From NCBI RefSeq assembly GCF_013034685.1, contig NZ_WQGO01000005.1, forward strand, positions 124,001 through 188,000: a DNA stretch of 64,000 nt. Reading direction: 5' to 3'. Numbering within the stretch: position 1 is the first letter of the stretch; each line of letters starts with the position of its first letter. Below are positions 27,686-36,098 of the stretch, in pieces. The position numbers and the translations under genes were made by a program. This DNA is from Ruegeria lacuscaerulensis (GTDB taxonomy: Bacteria > Pseudomonadota > Alphaproteobacteria > Rhodobacterales > Rhodobacteraceae). Under the pieces are notes generated by a model. It did not search any database. It was not told where the DNA came from and was given only the letters and a program-made list of their open reading frames with translations.

Positions 27686-29161
27686 TCAGGAAATCTCGCC
27701 CATGCAGAGGTATTTGATCTCGAGGAAATCCTCGGTCCCGTATTTCGAGCCTTCGCGGCCCAGACCGGATTGTTTGACACCGCCGAAGGGCGCGACCTCG
27801 GTCGAGATCAGACCGGTGTTGATGCCCACCATGCCCGATTCCAGCCCTTCGGCCACGCGCCAGACGCGCGCCAGATCACGGCTGTAGAAATACGAGGCCA
27901 GACCGAATTCGCTGTCGTTGGCCATGGCGACGACGTCGTCCTCGTCCTCGAACTTGAACAGGGGCGCGACAGGGCCGAAGGTTTCATCCTTTGCGACCAC
28001 CATGTCGCGGGTCACACCGGTCAGAACGGTGGGTTCAAAGAACGTGCCGCCAAGGTCCGAGCGTTTGCCGCCCAGCGTGACCGTTGCGCCCTTGGACACC
28101 GCGTCCGAGATATGTTCCTCGACCTTGGCGACGGCCGCGTCATTGATCAGCGGGCCGGTGGTGACACCGTCACCGAAACCGTCGCCCACGTTCAGGGCTT
28201 TGGTCTTCTCGGCCAGCTTGGCGGCGAATTCGTCATAGACGCCCGCCTGCACATAGATGCGGTTGGCGCAGACGCAGGTTTGGCCGTTGTTGCGGAATTT
28301 GGCGATCATTGCACCATCCACGGCAGCGTCCACGTCGGCGTCGTCGAACACGATGAACGGCGCGTTGCCACCCAGTTCGAGGCTCATCTTTTTGATCGTG
28401 CCTGCCGCCTGACGCATCAGGATCTGGCCAACACGGGTCGACCCGGTGAAGGTGATCTTGGCCACCTTGTCATTGGTGCACATCTCATTGCCCACGCCCG
28501 AGCTGTCTGTGCCGGGGATGACGTTGAACACACCTGCCGGGATGCCCGCACGTTCGCCCAGAACAGCCATCGCCAGCGCAGACAGAGGCGTCAGCGTTGC
28601 CGGACGGGCCACAAAGGTACAGCCTACAGCCAGTGCCGGACCAACCTTGCGGGCAATCATGGCGTTGGGAAAATTCCACGGGGTGATCGAACCGACCACG
28701 CCCACAGGCTGTTTCAGAACGACAATGCGTTTGTCACGCTGATGGCCGGGGATGACGTCGCCGTAGACCCGCTTGGCCTCTTCCGAGAACCACTCGATGA
28801 AAGACGCCCCGTACAGGATCTCGCCCCGCGCTTCGGCCCAGGGTTTGCCCATCTCGGCGGTCAGGATCGTGGCTAGATCGTCGGCGTTTTCCACCATCAG
28901 ATCGAACCATTTGCGCAGGATTGCGGCGCGCTCCTTGCCGGTTTGCGCGGCCCATTCTTTCTTTGCCGCATAGGCCGCGTCCACGGTTCGCGCGGTGCCT
29001 TCGATGCTGACATCGGTCACATTGGCGATCAGATCGCCGGTTGCAGGGTTGTAAACGGGAAAGGTCGCTTCACCCTCAACCCATGTGCCGTTGATATAGG
29101 CGCGGGTTTCCAGAAGGCTGGGATCTTTCAGCTCCAGCTTGGTCACTTTGGTATCCAGCAT
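27686..29161 (-). CDS. gabD: Succinate-semialdehyde dehydrogenase
   Basis: A 491-residue aldehyde dehydrogenase that oxidises succinate semialdehyde to succinate, the second step of GABA use. The catalytic Glu lies in MSLELGGNAPFIVF and the nucleophilic Cys in NNGQTCVCANRIYVQ; FTGSTRVGQILMRQAAG is the coenzyme segment. The FAPWNF-like motif is SITPWNFPNAMIARK. It starts 2 bp after the stop of gabT, so the two are one operon. Sequence and context favour GabD over other aldehyde dehydrogenases. Confidence 0.94.
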   Translation of the reverse strand: MLDTKVTKLELKDPSLLETRAYINGTWVEGEATFPVYNPATGDLIANVTDVSIEGTARTVDAAYAAKKEWAAQTGKERAAILRKWFDLMVENADDLATILTAEMGKPWAEARGEILYGASFIEWFSEEAKRVYGDVIPGHQRDKRIVVLKQPVGVVGSITPWNFPNAMIARKVGPALAVGCTFVARPATLTPLSALAMAVLGERAGIPAGVFNVIPGTDSSGVGNEMCTNDKVAKITFTGSTRVGQILMRQAAGTIKKMSLELGGNAPFIVFDDADVDAAVDGAMIAKFRNNGQTCVCANRIYVQAGVYDEFAAKLAEKTKALNVGDGFGDGVTTGPLINDAAVAKVEEHISDAVSKGATVTLGGKRSDLGGTFFEPTVLTGVTRDMVVAKDETFGPVAPLFKFEDEDDVVAMANDSEFGLASYFYSRDLARVWRVAEGLESGMVGINTGLISTEVAPFGGVKQSGLGREGSKYGTEDFLEIKYLCMGEIS

Positions 29162-29163
29162 GT

Positions 29164-30441
29164 TCAGGCTCCTTTGGCAGCGTCGACCGAGGCTTCGAGG
29201 ATATCGATCGCCTCGGCGAAGATCTCATCCTGCACCGTCAGCGGTGCGAGGAAGCGGATTACGTTCCCATATACGCCACATGTCAGCAGGATCAATCCGC
29301 GCTTAAGCGCCTCGGCCCGCACGGCGTTGGCCATCTCGGGGTTTGGTGCGCTACCGTCGGTGGTGTTGAACTCGGTCGCGATCATGAAGCCGGGGCCTCG
29401 AATGTCGACGATCTCGGGTGTACGGGCGCGGATCGATTCCAGACGTTGTTTCAGACGCGAGCCCAGCTCGTTTGCGCGGCCGCACAGGTCCTCTTCTTCG
29501 ATCACGTCCATCACCGCATGGGCGGCGGCGATGCCCAGCGGGTTGCCGCCATAGGTGCCGCCCAGACCGCCGGGTTGCGCCGCATCCATCAGGTCGGCGC
29601 GACCCGTGACCGCGGCCAACGGCAGACCGCCCGCCAGACCTTTGGCCATGGTGGTGATGTCGGCGGCCACGTCATAGGCTTCCATCGCGAACAAATTGCC
29701 GGTGCGGGCAAAACCCGTCTGCACTTCGTCTGCGATCATAACGATGCCGTGTTCGTCGCACAGGGCGCGCAAGCCGCGCATTAGCTCGGCCGGGGCGGGG
29801 TAAAAGCCACCTTCACCCTGAACCGGCTCGATGATGATGGCAGCAACGCGGCCCGGGTCCAGATCGGCCTTGAACAGTTTGGTCAGCGCGCCCAGCGAAT
29901 CCTCGGTCGAGGTGCCGTGCAGCTCAACCGGGAAAGGGACGTGATAGGTGTCGGGCATCATCGCGCCGAAGCCGGCCTTGTAGGGCTGCACCTTGCCGGT
30001 CAGCGACATGCCCATGAAGGTGCGGCCATGGAAGCCGCCGCCAAAGGCGATAACGGCGGGGCGGCCGGTGGCGGCACGGGCGATTTTGACAGCGTTCTCA
30101 ACCGCTTCGGCGCCGGTGGTCACAAAGACGGTCTTCTTGGTGAAATCACCCGGCACCTTTTCGTTCAGACGCTCGGCCAGACGGATGTAGTTTTCGTAAG
30201 GCAGAACCTGATGGCAGGTATGAGTAAAGTTCGCGGCCTGCGTCGTGACCGCCTCCATCACCTTGGGGTGGCAATGCCCGGTATTCACAACGGCTATGCC
30301 TGCGGCGAAATCGATGTAACGCTTGCCTTCGACGTCCCACACCTCGGAGTTCGCAGCGCGGTCCACATAGACCTGCGTCTGCATTCCCACGCCTTGCGCG
30401 ATCGATGTGTTGCGGCGTTCAGCAATCTGAGCATTCAGCAT
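29164..30441 (-). CDS. gabT: 4-aminobutyrate aminotransferase
   Basis: A 425-residue class III PLP aminotransferase. It starts with an ATG at 30441 and shows the family segments YIDFAAGIAVVNTGHCHPKV, FVTTGAEAVENAVKIARAATGRPAVIAFGGGFHGRT, IIEPVQGEGGF, VMIADEVQTGFARTG and the PLP lysine in ITTMAKGLAGGLPLAAVTG. It moves the amino group of GABA to 2-oxoglutarate. It is co-transcribed with gabD and divergent from a PuuR-like regulator 134 bp away, which probably controls it. Confidence 0.94.
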   Translation of the reverse strand: MLNAQIAERRNTSIAQGVGMQTQVYVDRAANSEVWDVEGKRYIDFAAGIAVVNTGHCHPKVMEAVTTQAANFTHTCHQVLPYENYIRLAERLNEKVPGDFTKKTVFVTTGAEAVENAVKIARAATGRPAVIAFGGGFHGRTFMGMSLTGKVQPYKAGFGAMMPDTYHVPFPVELHGTSTEDSLGALTKLFKADLDPGRVAAIIIEPVQGEGGFYPAPAELMRGLRALCDEHGIVMIADEVQTGFARTGNLFAMEAYDVAADITTMAKGLAGGLPLAAVTGRADLMDAAQPGGLGGTYGGNPLGIAAAHAVMDVIEEEDLCGRANELGSRLKQRLESIRARTPEIVDIRGPGFMIATEFNTTDGSAPNPEMANAVRAEALKRGLILLTCGVYGNVIRFLAPLTVQDEIFAEAIDILEASVDAAKGA

Positions 30442-30575
30442 ATTGCGTCCTTTCGGGTTGTCGGGCGCGCGCCCGTAAATCTGATCGCGTGACTGTAGTA
30501 GCCACAGGTTTGAGCGAAAGCCTGTTTCTTGCCAACCATAAGCCCTTGATTTACGGTCTCGGCACCCCTCAAGTG

Positions 30576-31157
30576 ATGCGGATAGTGAACATGAAGAACG
30601 CCAATCAGGATGATCTGACCCTTGGATTGCGCCTGCGCGCCCTGCGTGAACGCGCGGGTCTGTCGCAGCGGGCGTTGGCCAAAAAGTCGGATGTGCCGAA
30701 CTCGACCATCTCGCTGATCGAGTCGGGCAAGATGAACCCCTCGGTCGGAGCGTTGCGGCGGATTTTGCAGGGTATTCCGATCGGCATGTCCGACTTTTTC
30801 TCGTTCGAGATCGAGGCCGAGCAGACCGTGTTCTATGCCGCAGAAGACCTGACCGAGATCGGCAAGGGCGGGCTGTCGCTGCGGCAGGTGGGATCGAACT
30901 TGCACGGGCGCGCGATGATGATCTTGCAGGAAACCTATGATCTGGGCGCGGATACCGGACGTGTAATGTATGGCCACGAGGCCGAAGAGGGCGGCGTGGT
31001 GATTTCGGGTCGGGTCGAAGTTACGGTGGGCGATCATCGCAAGGTGCTAGGGCCGGGGGACGCCTATTATTTCGACAGCCGCACCCCGCACCGGTTCCGT
31101 CAGGTTGGACCGGAAAAATGCCGGATCGTCAGCGCCTGTACCCCGCCGACTTTCTGA
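30576..31157 (+). CDS. PuuR-like XRE-cupin regulator
   Basis: A 193-residue regulator with an N-terminal helix-turn-helix (LRLRALRERAGLSQRALAKKSDVPNSTISLIESGKMNPSVGALRRIL) and a C-terminal cupin (GHEAEEGGVVISGRVEVTVGDHRKVLGPGDAYYFDSRTPHRF). The whole chain, including the ending RIVSACTPPTF, is close to E. coli PuuR, the repressor of putrescine and GABA catabolism (which ends RIISAHTPTTF). I chose the ATG at 30576; one at 30591 is possible, and sequence further upstream is not conserved. It is divergent from gabT, consistent with control of gabTD and perhaps of the operon downstream. Confidence 0.88.
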   Translation: MRIVNMKNANQDDLTLGLRLRALRERAGLSQRALAKKSDVPNSTISLIESGKMNPSVGALRRILQGIPIGMSDFFSFEIEAEQTVFYAAEDLTEIGKGGLSLRQVGSNLHGRAMMILQETYDLGADTGRVMYGHEAEEGGVVISGRVEVTVGDHRKVLGPGDAYYFDSRTPHRFRQVGPEKCRIVSACTPPTF

Positions 31158-31178
31158 CCGTCATCGCGGATGTATCCG

Positions 31179-31195
31179 CACTATGAACCATAGTG
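31179..31195. promoter_or_regulatory. Palindromic operator copy 1
   Basis: CACTATG-AAC-CATAGTG is a perfect palindrome with 7-bp arms and a 3-base centre. A second, related palindrome lies 42 bp downstream, four helical turns away. Both lie between the PuuR-like gene and the VOC gene at 31296, so they are likely operators for that promoter. The cognate regulator is unknown; the adjacent PuuR-like protein is the nearest candidate. Confidence 0.6.
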
Positions 31196-31220
31196 TTGCA
31201 ATGAGTGACCAGTTGATCCA

Positions 31221-31237
31221 CAGTATGATTCATACTG
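31221..31237. promoter_or_regulatory. Palindromic operator copy 2
   Basis: CAGTATG-ATT-CATACTG is a perfect palindrome sharing the pattern CA-S-TATG-N3-CATA-S-TG with copy 1. Its end is 58 bp before the ATG of the VOC gene at 31296. Confidence 0.6.
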
Positions 31238-31295
31238 CGGGATTTTCCCGCATGTCTCATCGGGCGCTCCCCCGCCCAATTCGGAGATTTGAGAT

Positions 31296-31817
31296 ATGGA
31301 AAAGAAGCCTGCCACTCTACCGCGCGGCTATCGCACCTGTACGGCATCGCTGGCTGTTGCGGACGTGCCTGCGGCGCTGGCCTTTTACGAAAAAGCCTTT
31401 GACGCCAAGATTCAGGCCTTTGATGCGGATGAGGCCCCCGGCTTTGCCGCCATCAAGATCGGCAACTCGATGCTGTTCGTCACTGCGGGTTGGGGCGCAC
31501 ATGTTCCGACAGTTGCGGGCACCGTTACCCCGGTGGGCCACCACATGTATGTCGAAGACGCGGATGCCGCGCTGGAGGCCGCTTTGGAAAACGGCGCAAC
31601 CCTGATGGCCGAGGCAGTCGACACCTATTGGGGCGAACGTTGCGCCACGGTTGCCGACCCGTTTGGCCATATCTGGACACTGGCGACGCGGATCGAAAAT
31701 CTGAAGTCTGAAGATATCAGCGAGCGCCGCAGGGCCCTGTTCCGCGCCATTCAGGATCAGGATGCTGAAGCTGTGGGCGAGACCACTGAGCCGGCAAACC
31801 AGACCGTGGCCGCGTGA
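31296..31817 (+). CDS. PhnB-like VOC-family protein
   Basis: A 173-residue VOC protein of the PhnB/glyoxalase type: TASLAVADVPAALAFYEKAFDAKIQAF at the N-terminus and DTYWGERCATVADPFGHIWTLATR at the end of the core, the latter a strong signature of PhnB-like members. The last ~25 residues are an acidic tail. Function in this family is mostly undefined. It starts 58 bp after the second palindrome and could be the first gene of a run of same-strand genes reaching 38545. Confidence 0.8.
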   Translation: MEKKPATLPRGYRTCTASLAVADVPAALAFYEKAFDAKIQAFDADEAPGFAAIKIGNSMLFVTAGWGAHVPTVAGTVTPVGHHMYVEDADAALEAALENGATLMAEAVDTYWGERCATVADPFGHIWTLATRIENLKSEDISERRRALFRAIQDQDAEAVGETTEPANQTVAA

Positions 31818-31886
31818 TCCGTCATATGCTGATCTACAGACGGATCGTGGGGCACCGGAATGGGTGTGTTCTTTAACAGGCAAATC

Positions 31887-32225
31887 ATGAACGACGCTCC
31901 CTTTCCAACTTTCACGATCCGCCAGAACGACTTGGCCATCCTCGCCGCTGAAAACAGGATCGGAGACTATCCGGTCGCTGTGCGCACCGCGCGCGAGGTT
32001 GTTAGCGGCGGCTTTGCCAACCACTCGGCGCATCCCAACACCTGGACGGTCTATTTTCTGGTCGATGGTCAGTGGGCGCTGGTGGAATCCACGCGCGGTC
32101 TGCGGCGGGAATGGTCCAGTCTGGACCGGTTGGAGAAATGGCTGCGTAGTTGCGGGTTCCGGTTCTTTTGGGTGCGCAACGATATCGACTTTGTGGAATC
32201 CCCCGGCGAGGAGGAGACCGACTAA
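31887..32225 (+). CDS. Small hypothetical protein
   Basis: A 112-residue protein not recognised. It has no membrane segment and is Trp- and Arg-rich in the second half (WTVYFLVDGQWALVESTRGLRREW, then RLEKWLRSCGFRFFWVRNDIDFVES), which looks like a compact alpha/beta fold. The ATG at 31887 follows AGG by 7 bp; an ATG at 31860 would add 9 residues. Codon use resembles its neighbours. It lies 69 bp after the PhnB-like gene and 110 bp before the nitrilase-family gene. Confidence 0.55.
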   Translation: MNDAPFPTFTIRQNDLAILAAENRIGDYPVAVRTAREVVSGGFANHSAHPNTWTVYFLVDGQWALVESTRGLRREWSSLDRLEKWLRSCGFRFFWVRNDIDFVESPGEEETD

Positions 32226-32335
32226 ATCACCCCCTTGCGGATCGTGGGCTTGCACCAATCCGTGCTTTCATGTTCCGATGAAGAACGCCGGACCACCTCG
32301 GCGGTCGCAATCGGCAAGAAGAAGAGACAAACAAG

Positions 32336-33304
32336 ATGACCCCTTTTGCGATAACCGGAATTCAGATGCATGTGGGCGCGTTGCAGTCGAATGTAGACGC
32401 GATGCTGCACCGGATCGACATTATGATGGCGCGGTTTCCCTGGACCCAGATGGCGCTGTTCAGCGAGTTGGCCCCCTATGGTCCGCTCGACCGGTTTGCC
32501 CAGCCTTTTCCCAATGACGATCTGTCGCGTTTTCAGGACGCTGCGCGTCGCTATGGAATTTGGCTGATCCCCGGCTCGATGTTCGAAAAGCGCGAGGACG
32601 GGCGGATTTTCAACACCTCGGTGGTGATCAACCCCGAGGGTGAGATCGTTTCGAAATACTCGAAGATGTTCCCGTTCAAACCCTACGAACAGAGCATTTC
32701 GTCCGGCACGGAATTCTGCATTTTTGACGTCCCGGATGTGGGTCGGTTCGGCCTGTCGATCTGCTATGACATCTGGTTCCCCGAAACCACTCGCCACCTG
32801 ACCAGCCAGGGGGTCGAGGTTCTGCTGCATCCGGTGCTGACCGGCACCACTGACCGTGAGGCCGAATTGTCGATTGCAAAGGCCACCGCGGCGCAGTTCC
32901 AGTGTTACGTGTTCGACGTGAACGGTCTGGCCGCTGGTGGAGTTGGGCGGTCGCTGGTGGTTGATCCCTCGGCCACGGTGCTTCACCAGTCGGCGGGGCA
33001 AGAGGACATCTTCCCCATCGAGATCGACCTGGATCAGGTACGACGTCAGCGCGAGGTCGGGCTGAAAGGGCTGGGGCAGGTTCTCAAAAGCTTCCGCGAC
33101 CGCGAGGCGGATTTCCCGGTTTATGACCGGGCCAGCGGAGCAGATGCCTATTTGCACACGCTGGGGCCGCTGCGCATCCCGCAAAAGGGCGATGTTGCCG
33201 GTGTCGCCGCTTCCGACCCCAGAACAGCGCTGGGATACAACGAAGATACCTCGACCAAGCCCGATAATCTTTATCTCTACAAAGGGCGCTCAGGCACAGA
33301 CTGA
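32336..33304 (+). CDS. Nitrilase-superfamily carbon-nitrogen hydrolase
   Basis: A 322-residue amidase-type hydrolase. The Glu-Lys-Cys triad is visible as Glu44 in LFSELAPYG, Lys110 in KYSKMFPFKPYE and Cys143 in LSICYDIWFPE. Members hydrolyse or condense amide-like bonds, including N-carbamoylputrescine. The substrate is not evident here, but the neighbouring amino-acid decarboxylase makes an amide or carbamoyl derivative of a polyamine a reasonable guess. The gene is followed after 44 bp by the decarboxylase and is probably the first of a four-gene set. Confidence 0.85.
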   Translation: MTPFAITGIQMHVGALQSNVDAMLHRIDIMMARFPWTQMALFSELAPYGPLDRFAQPFPNDDLSRFQDAARRYGIWLIPGSMFEKREDGRIFNTSVVINPEGEIVSKYSKMFPFKPYEQSISSGTEFCIFDVPDVGRFGLSICYDIWFPETTRHLTSQGVEVLLHPVLTGTTDREAELSIAKATAAQFQCYVFDVNGLAAGGVGRSLVVDPSATVLHQSAGQEDIFPIEIDLDQVRRQREVGLKGLGQVLKSFRDREADFPVYDRASGADAYLHTLGPLRIPQKGDVAGVAASDPRTALGYNEDTSTKPDNLYLYKGRSGTD

Positions 33305-33348
33305 TACCAGCGCAGCTTTTCGGGAATTGCAGAAAGGACATTGATCTC

Positions 33349-36081
33349 ATGCACGGCTTATCCGACAGCGAAAAGCTCCACACCATCTCGGACTATTACA
33401 GCGCCTCGCAATTGCGGGCGGACAGGTGGAGCGCGCTGCGGGAAACAGCCGAATCTCTGGATCAAAACGCCGGTGATTCTGATCGGGACAGGGCGCGCCG
33501 TCTGCTTCAGGCACTGGCCCCTATCGAGGTTTATTTCGCGTTTCCTGGCGCGTCGGCCTTTGACTATTTGCGCAGGTTGCTGGACCATGGCAATTTCGGC
33601 GATTTCTCGACCGCCGTGCGCCGGGTCTCGCGCGCGCTGACATCGGGGGCGTATCGGCGTCGCTCGATCCCTCTGATCGCGGATGAGACCGAGGGCGACG
33701 AGTTCGAGGATGAAGCGGCTCAAAGCCACGAAGCCCGTGCGCTGGGGCGACCCTATTTCGAGGTAATGATCGTCGACAATGTCAACGAACATCAGGAACG
33801 GTTCCTGCAATCCAGCCTGCAACGGATGCGCCGCAGCGAAGACCCGTTCATTTATGAGACCGTCGTGGTGCCCAGCGTCGAGGATGCGCTGATTGGCGTT
33901 CTGTTCAACCAGAATGTGCAGGCCGTGATCGTTCGTCCGGGTCTGAGCCTGAAGTCCAAGAACGAAACCAACGTGTTGGGGCGCTATATCAGCCTGTACG
34001 GCGAAGGCGCAGATCTTGATGCGCTGTCCCCTTCGGAATACGGGCCGGAAACCTGTCGCCGGATTGGAATGCTGCGCCCTGAGCTGGATGCCTATCTAAT
34101 CACCGACCGTTCGGCCGAGGATATCGCCGGGCTTGATCTGGGCCTGTGCCGACGGGTGTTCTATAATCAGGAAGATTTTCTGGAACTGCATCTGAACATC
34201 CTGCGCGGGGTGCAGCGGCGGTTCAAGACCCCGTTCTTCACCGCGCTGAAAGAATATTCCAAGCAACCCACCGGCGTTTTCCACGCCATGCCGATCAGCC
34301 GCGGCAAGTCGATCAGCCGTAGCCATTGGATTCAGGATATGGGGGCGTTCTACGGGTCGAACATCTTTATGGCCGAAACCTCGGCCACATCGGGCGGGCT
34401 GGATTCTCTGCTGGAGCCACGCGGCCCCATCAAGGAAGCGCAAGAGGCCGCCGCCCGCGCGTTCGGATCAAAACAGACCTTCTTTGCTACCAACGGCACC
34501 TCGACCTGCAACAAGATCGTGGTGCAGGCGCTGGTGCGCCCCGGCGATATCGTTCTGGTCGACCGTGACTGCCACAAATCGCACCATTACGGCATGGTGC
34601 TGGCGGGGGCGAGCGTAGTCTATATGGACAGCTACCCTCTGCACGATTACTCGATGTACGGTGCGGTGCCGATCCGCGAGATCAAGCACAAGCTGCTGGC
34701 CCTGAAAGCCGAGGGCAAGCTGGATCAGGTACGCATGGTGCTGCTGACCAACTGCACCTTTGATGGCATCGTCTACAACGTTCAGCGGGTGATGCAGGAA
34801 TGTCTGGCGATCAAGAAAGACCTTGTGTTCCTGTGGGATGAAGCCTGGTTCGGTTATGCCCGTTTCGCACCCAACACGCGCGTGCGAACGGCGATGCGCT
34901 CGGCCAATATCCTGCGTGAACAGTTCCGCTCCGCAGACCATTCCGAAGCCTATGCAGCCCAACAGGTCGAGCTGGAGGGCGCGGATGATGAGACCCTGCT
35001 GAACACCCGTCTGATCGCCCCGCCGGACGCACGGGTGCGTGTCTATGCCACGCAATCCACACACAAGACGCTGACCGCGCTGCGGCAGGGCTCGATGATC
35101 CACGTCAACGACCAACAGTTCAAAGGCGCTGTGGAAGAAGCGTTTCACGAAGCCTACATGACGCACACCTCGACCTCGCCCAACTATCAGATCATCGCTT
35201 CGTTGGATGTTGGCCGCAGGCAGGTCGAGATCGAAGGTTATGAGTTCGTCCAGCGTCAGGTCGAAAGCGCCATGGCGATCCGCCGGGCGGTCACGACGCA
35301 TCCGCTGCTGAAGAAATACTTCAAACTGGTCACTGCAGGCGACATGATCCCCGAGGAGTACCGCGAAAGCGGTATGACCAGCTATTTCGATCCCGATCAG
35401 GGCTGGGCGGACGTTTGGGATTGCTGGGCGAAGGATGAATTTGTTCTGGATGCCACGCGGATTACGCTGCATGTGGGCGCAACGGGCTGGGACGGTGATA
35501 CGTTCAAGACCAAGATCCTGATGGACAAATACGGCATCCAGATCAACAAGACCTCGCGCAATACCGTGCTGTTCATGACCAATATCGGCACCACGCGCAG
35601 CTCGGTCGCCTATCTGATCGAGGTGCTGGTCGAGATCGCCAAGGAGCTGGACGATCTGATGGACGACGCGTCCAAGATGGAAAAGCGCGCCTTTGACAAG
35701 CGAGTCCGCAACCTGAGCGAACACGTCCCGCCACTGCCCGACTTCAGCCGCTTCCATGATGCGTTCCGCTGTGTTGAAGGCACCGAGGCGGGCGATATCC
35801 GCACCGCGTTCTTCCTGTCCTATGACGAGGACAATTGTGACTACGTGGAACCCGATCATGACATGCTGGACCGGCTGGAGGCGGGCGAGGAAATGGTCTC
35901 GGCCACCTTCGTGATCCCGTACCCGCCGGGCTTTCCTATTCTGGTGCCGGGGCAGGTGATTAGCCCGGAAATTCTCAAATTCATGCAGGAACTGGACGTG
36001 TCGGAGATCCACGGTTTCCGCGCCGATCTGGGCCTGCGCATTTTTACCGAAGACGCTTTGAAATCAGTCAAGAAAACATAA
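33349..36081 (+). CDS. Orn/Lys/Arg decarboxylase, large form with N-terminal extension
   Basis: A 910-residue PLP decarboxylase of the bacterial inducible (fold I) group, which includes AdiA, CadA and SpeC/F. About 130 residues precede the REC-like wing domain (PYFEVMIVDNVNEHQ). The PLP domain contains ATNGTSTCNKIVVQAL, LVDRDCHKSHHYG, LWDEAWFGYARFAP and the Schiff-base Lys573 in ATQSTHKTLTALRQ. The C-terminal domain ends EIHGFRADLGLRIF. It is longer than the usual 710-760 residues. Arginine is a likely substrate given the region, but lysine and ornithine cannot be excluded. It is followed by an ATP-grasp gene after 17 bp, suggesting that the amine produced is further ligated. Confidence 0.88.
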   Translation: MHGLSDSEKLHTISDYYSASQLRADRWSALRETAESLDQNAGDSDRDRARRLLQALAPIEVYFAFPGASAFDYLRRLLDHGNFGDFSTAVRRVSRALTSGAYRRRSIPLIADETEGDEFEDEAAQSHEARALGRPYFEVMIVDNVNEHQERFLQSSLQRMRRSEDPFIYETVVVPSVEDALIGVLFNQNVQAVIVRPGLSLKSKNETNVLGRYISLYGEGADLDALSPSEYGPETCRRIGMLRPELDAYLITDRSAEDIAGLDLGLCRRVFYNQEDFLELHLNILRGVQRRFKTPFFTALKEYSKQPTGVFHAMPISRGKSISRSHWIQDMGAFYGSNIFMAETSATSGGLDSLLEPRGPIKEAQEAAARAFGSKQTFFATNGTSTCNKIVVQALVRPGDIVLVDRDCHKSHHYGMVLAGASVVYMDSYPLHDYSMYGAVPIREIKHKLLALKAEGKLDQVRMVLLTNCTFDGIVYNVQRVMQECLAIKKDLVFLWDEAWFGYARFAPNTRVRTAMRSANILREQFRSADHSEAYAAQQVELEGADDETLLNTRLIAPPDARVRVYATQSTHKTLTALRQGSMIHVNDQQFKGAVEEAFHEAYMTHTSTSPNYQIIASLDVGRRQVEIEGYEFVQRQVESAMAIRRAVTTHPLLKKYFKLVTAGDMIPEEYRESGMTSYFDPDQGWADVWDCWAKDEFVLDATRITLHVGATGWDGDTFKTKILMDKYGIQINKTSRNTVLFMTNIGTTRSSVAYLIEVLVEIAKELDDLMDDASKMEKRAFDKRVRNLSEHVPPLPDFSRFHDAFRCVEGTEAGDIRTAFFLSYDEDNCDYVEPDHDMLDRLEAGEEMVSATFVIPYPPGFPILVPGQVISPEILKFMQELDVSEIHGFRADLGLRIFTEDALKSVKKT

Positions 36082-36098
36082 GGGACTGGGAGGACCAT

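Noticed and set aside
34468-36012. A 514-codon open frame on the minus strand inside the decarboxylase gene.
   Set aside because: It has no protein family features; the plus-strand decarboxylase is clearly conserved, so the frame is a shadow.
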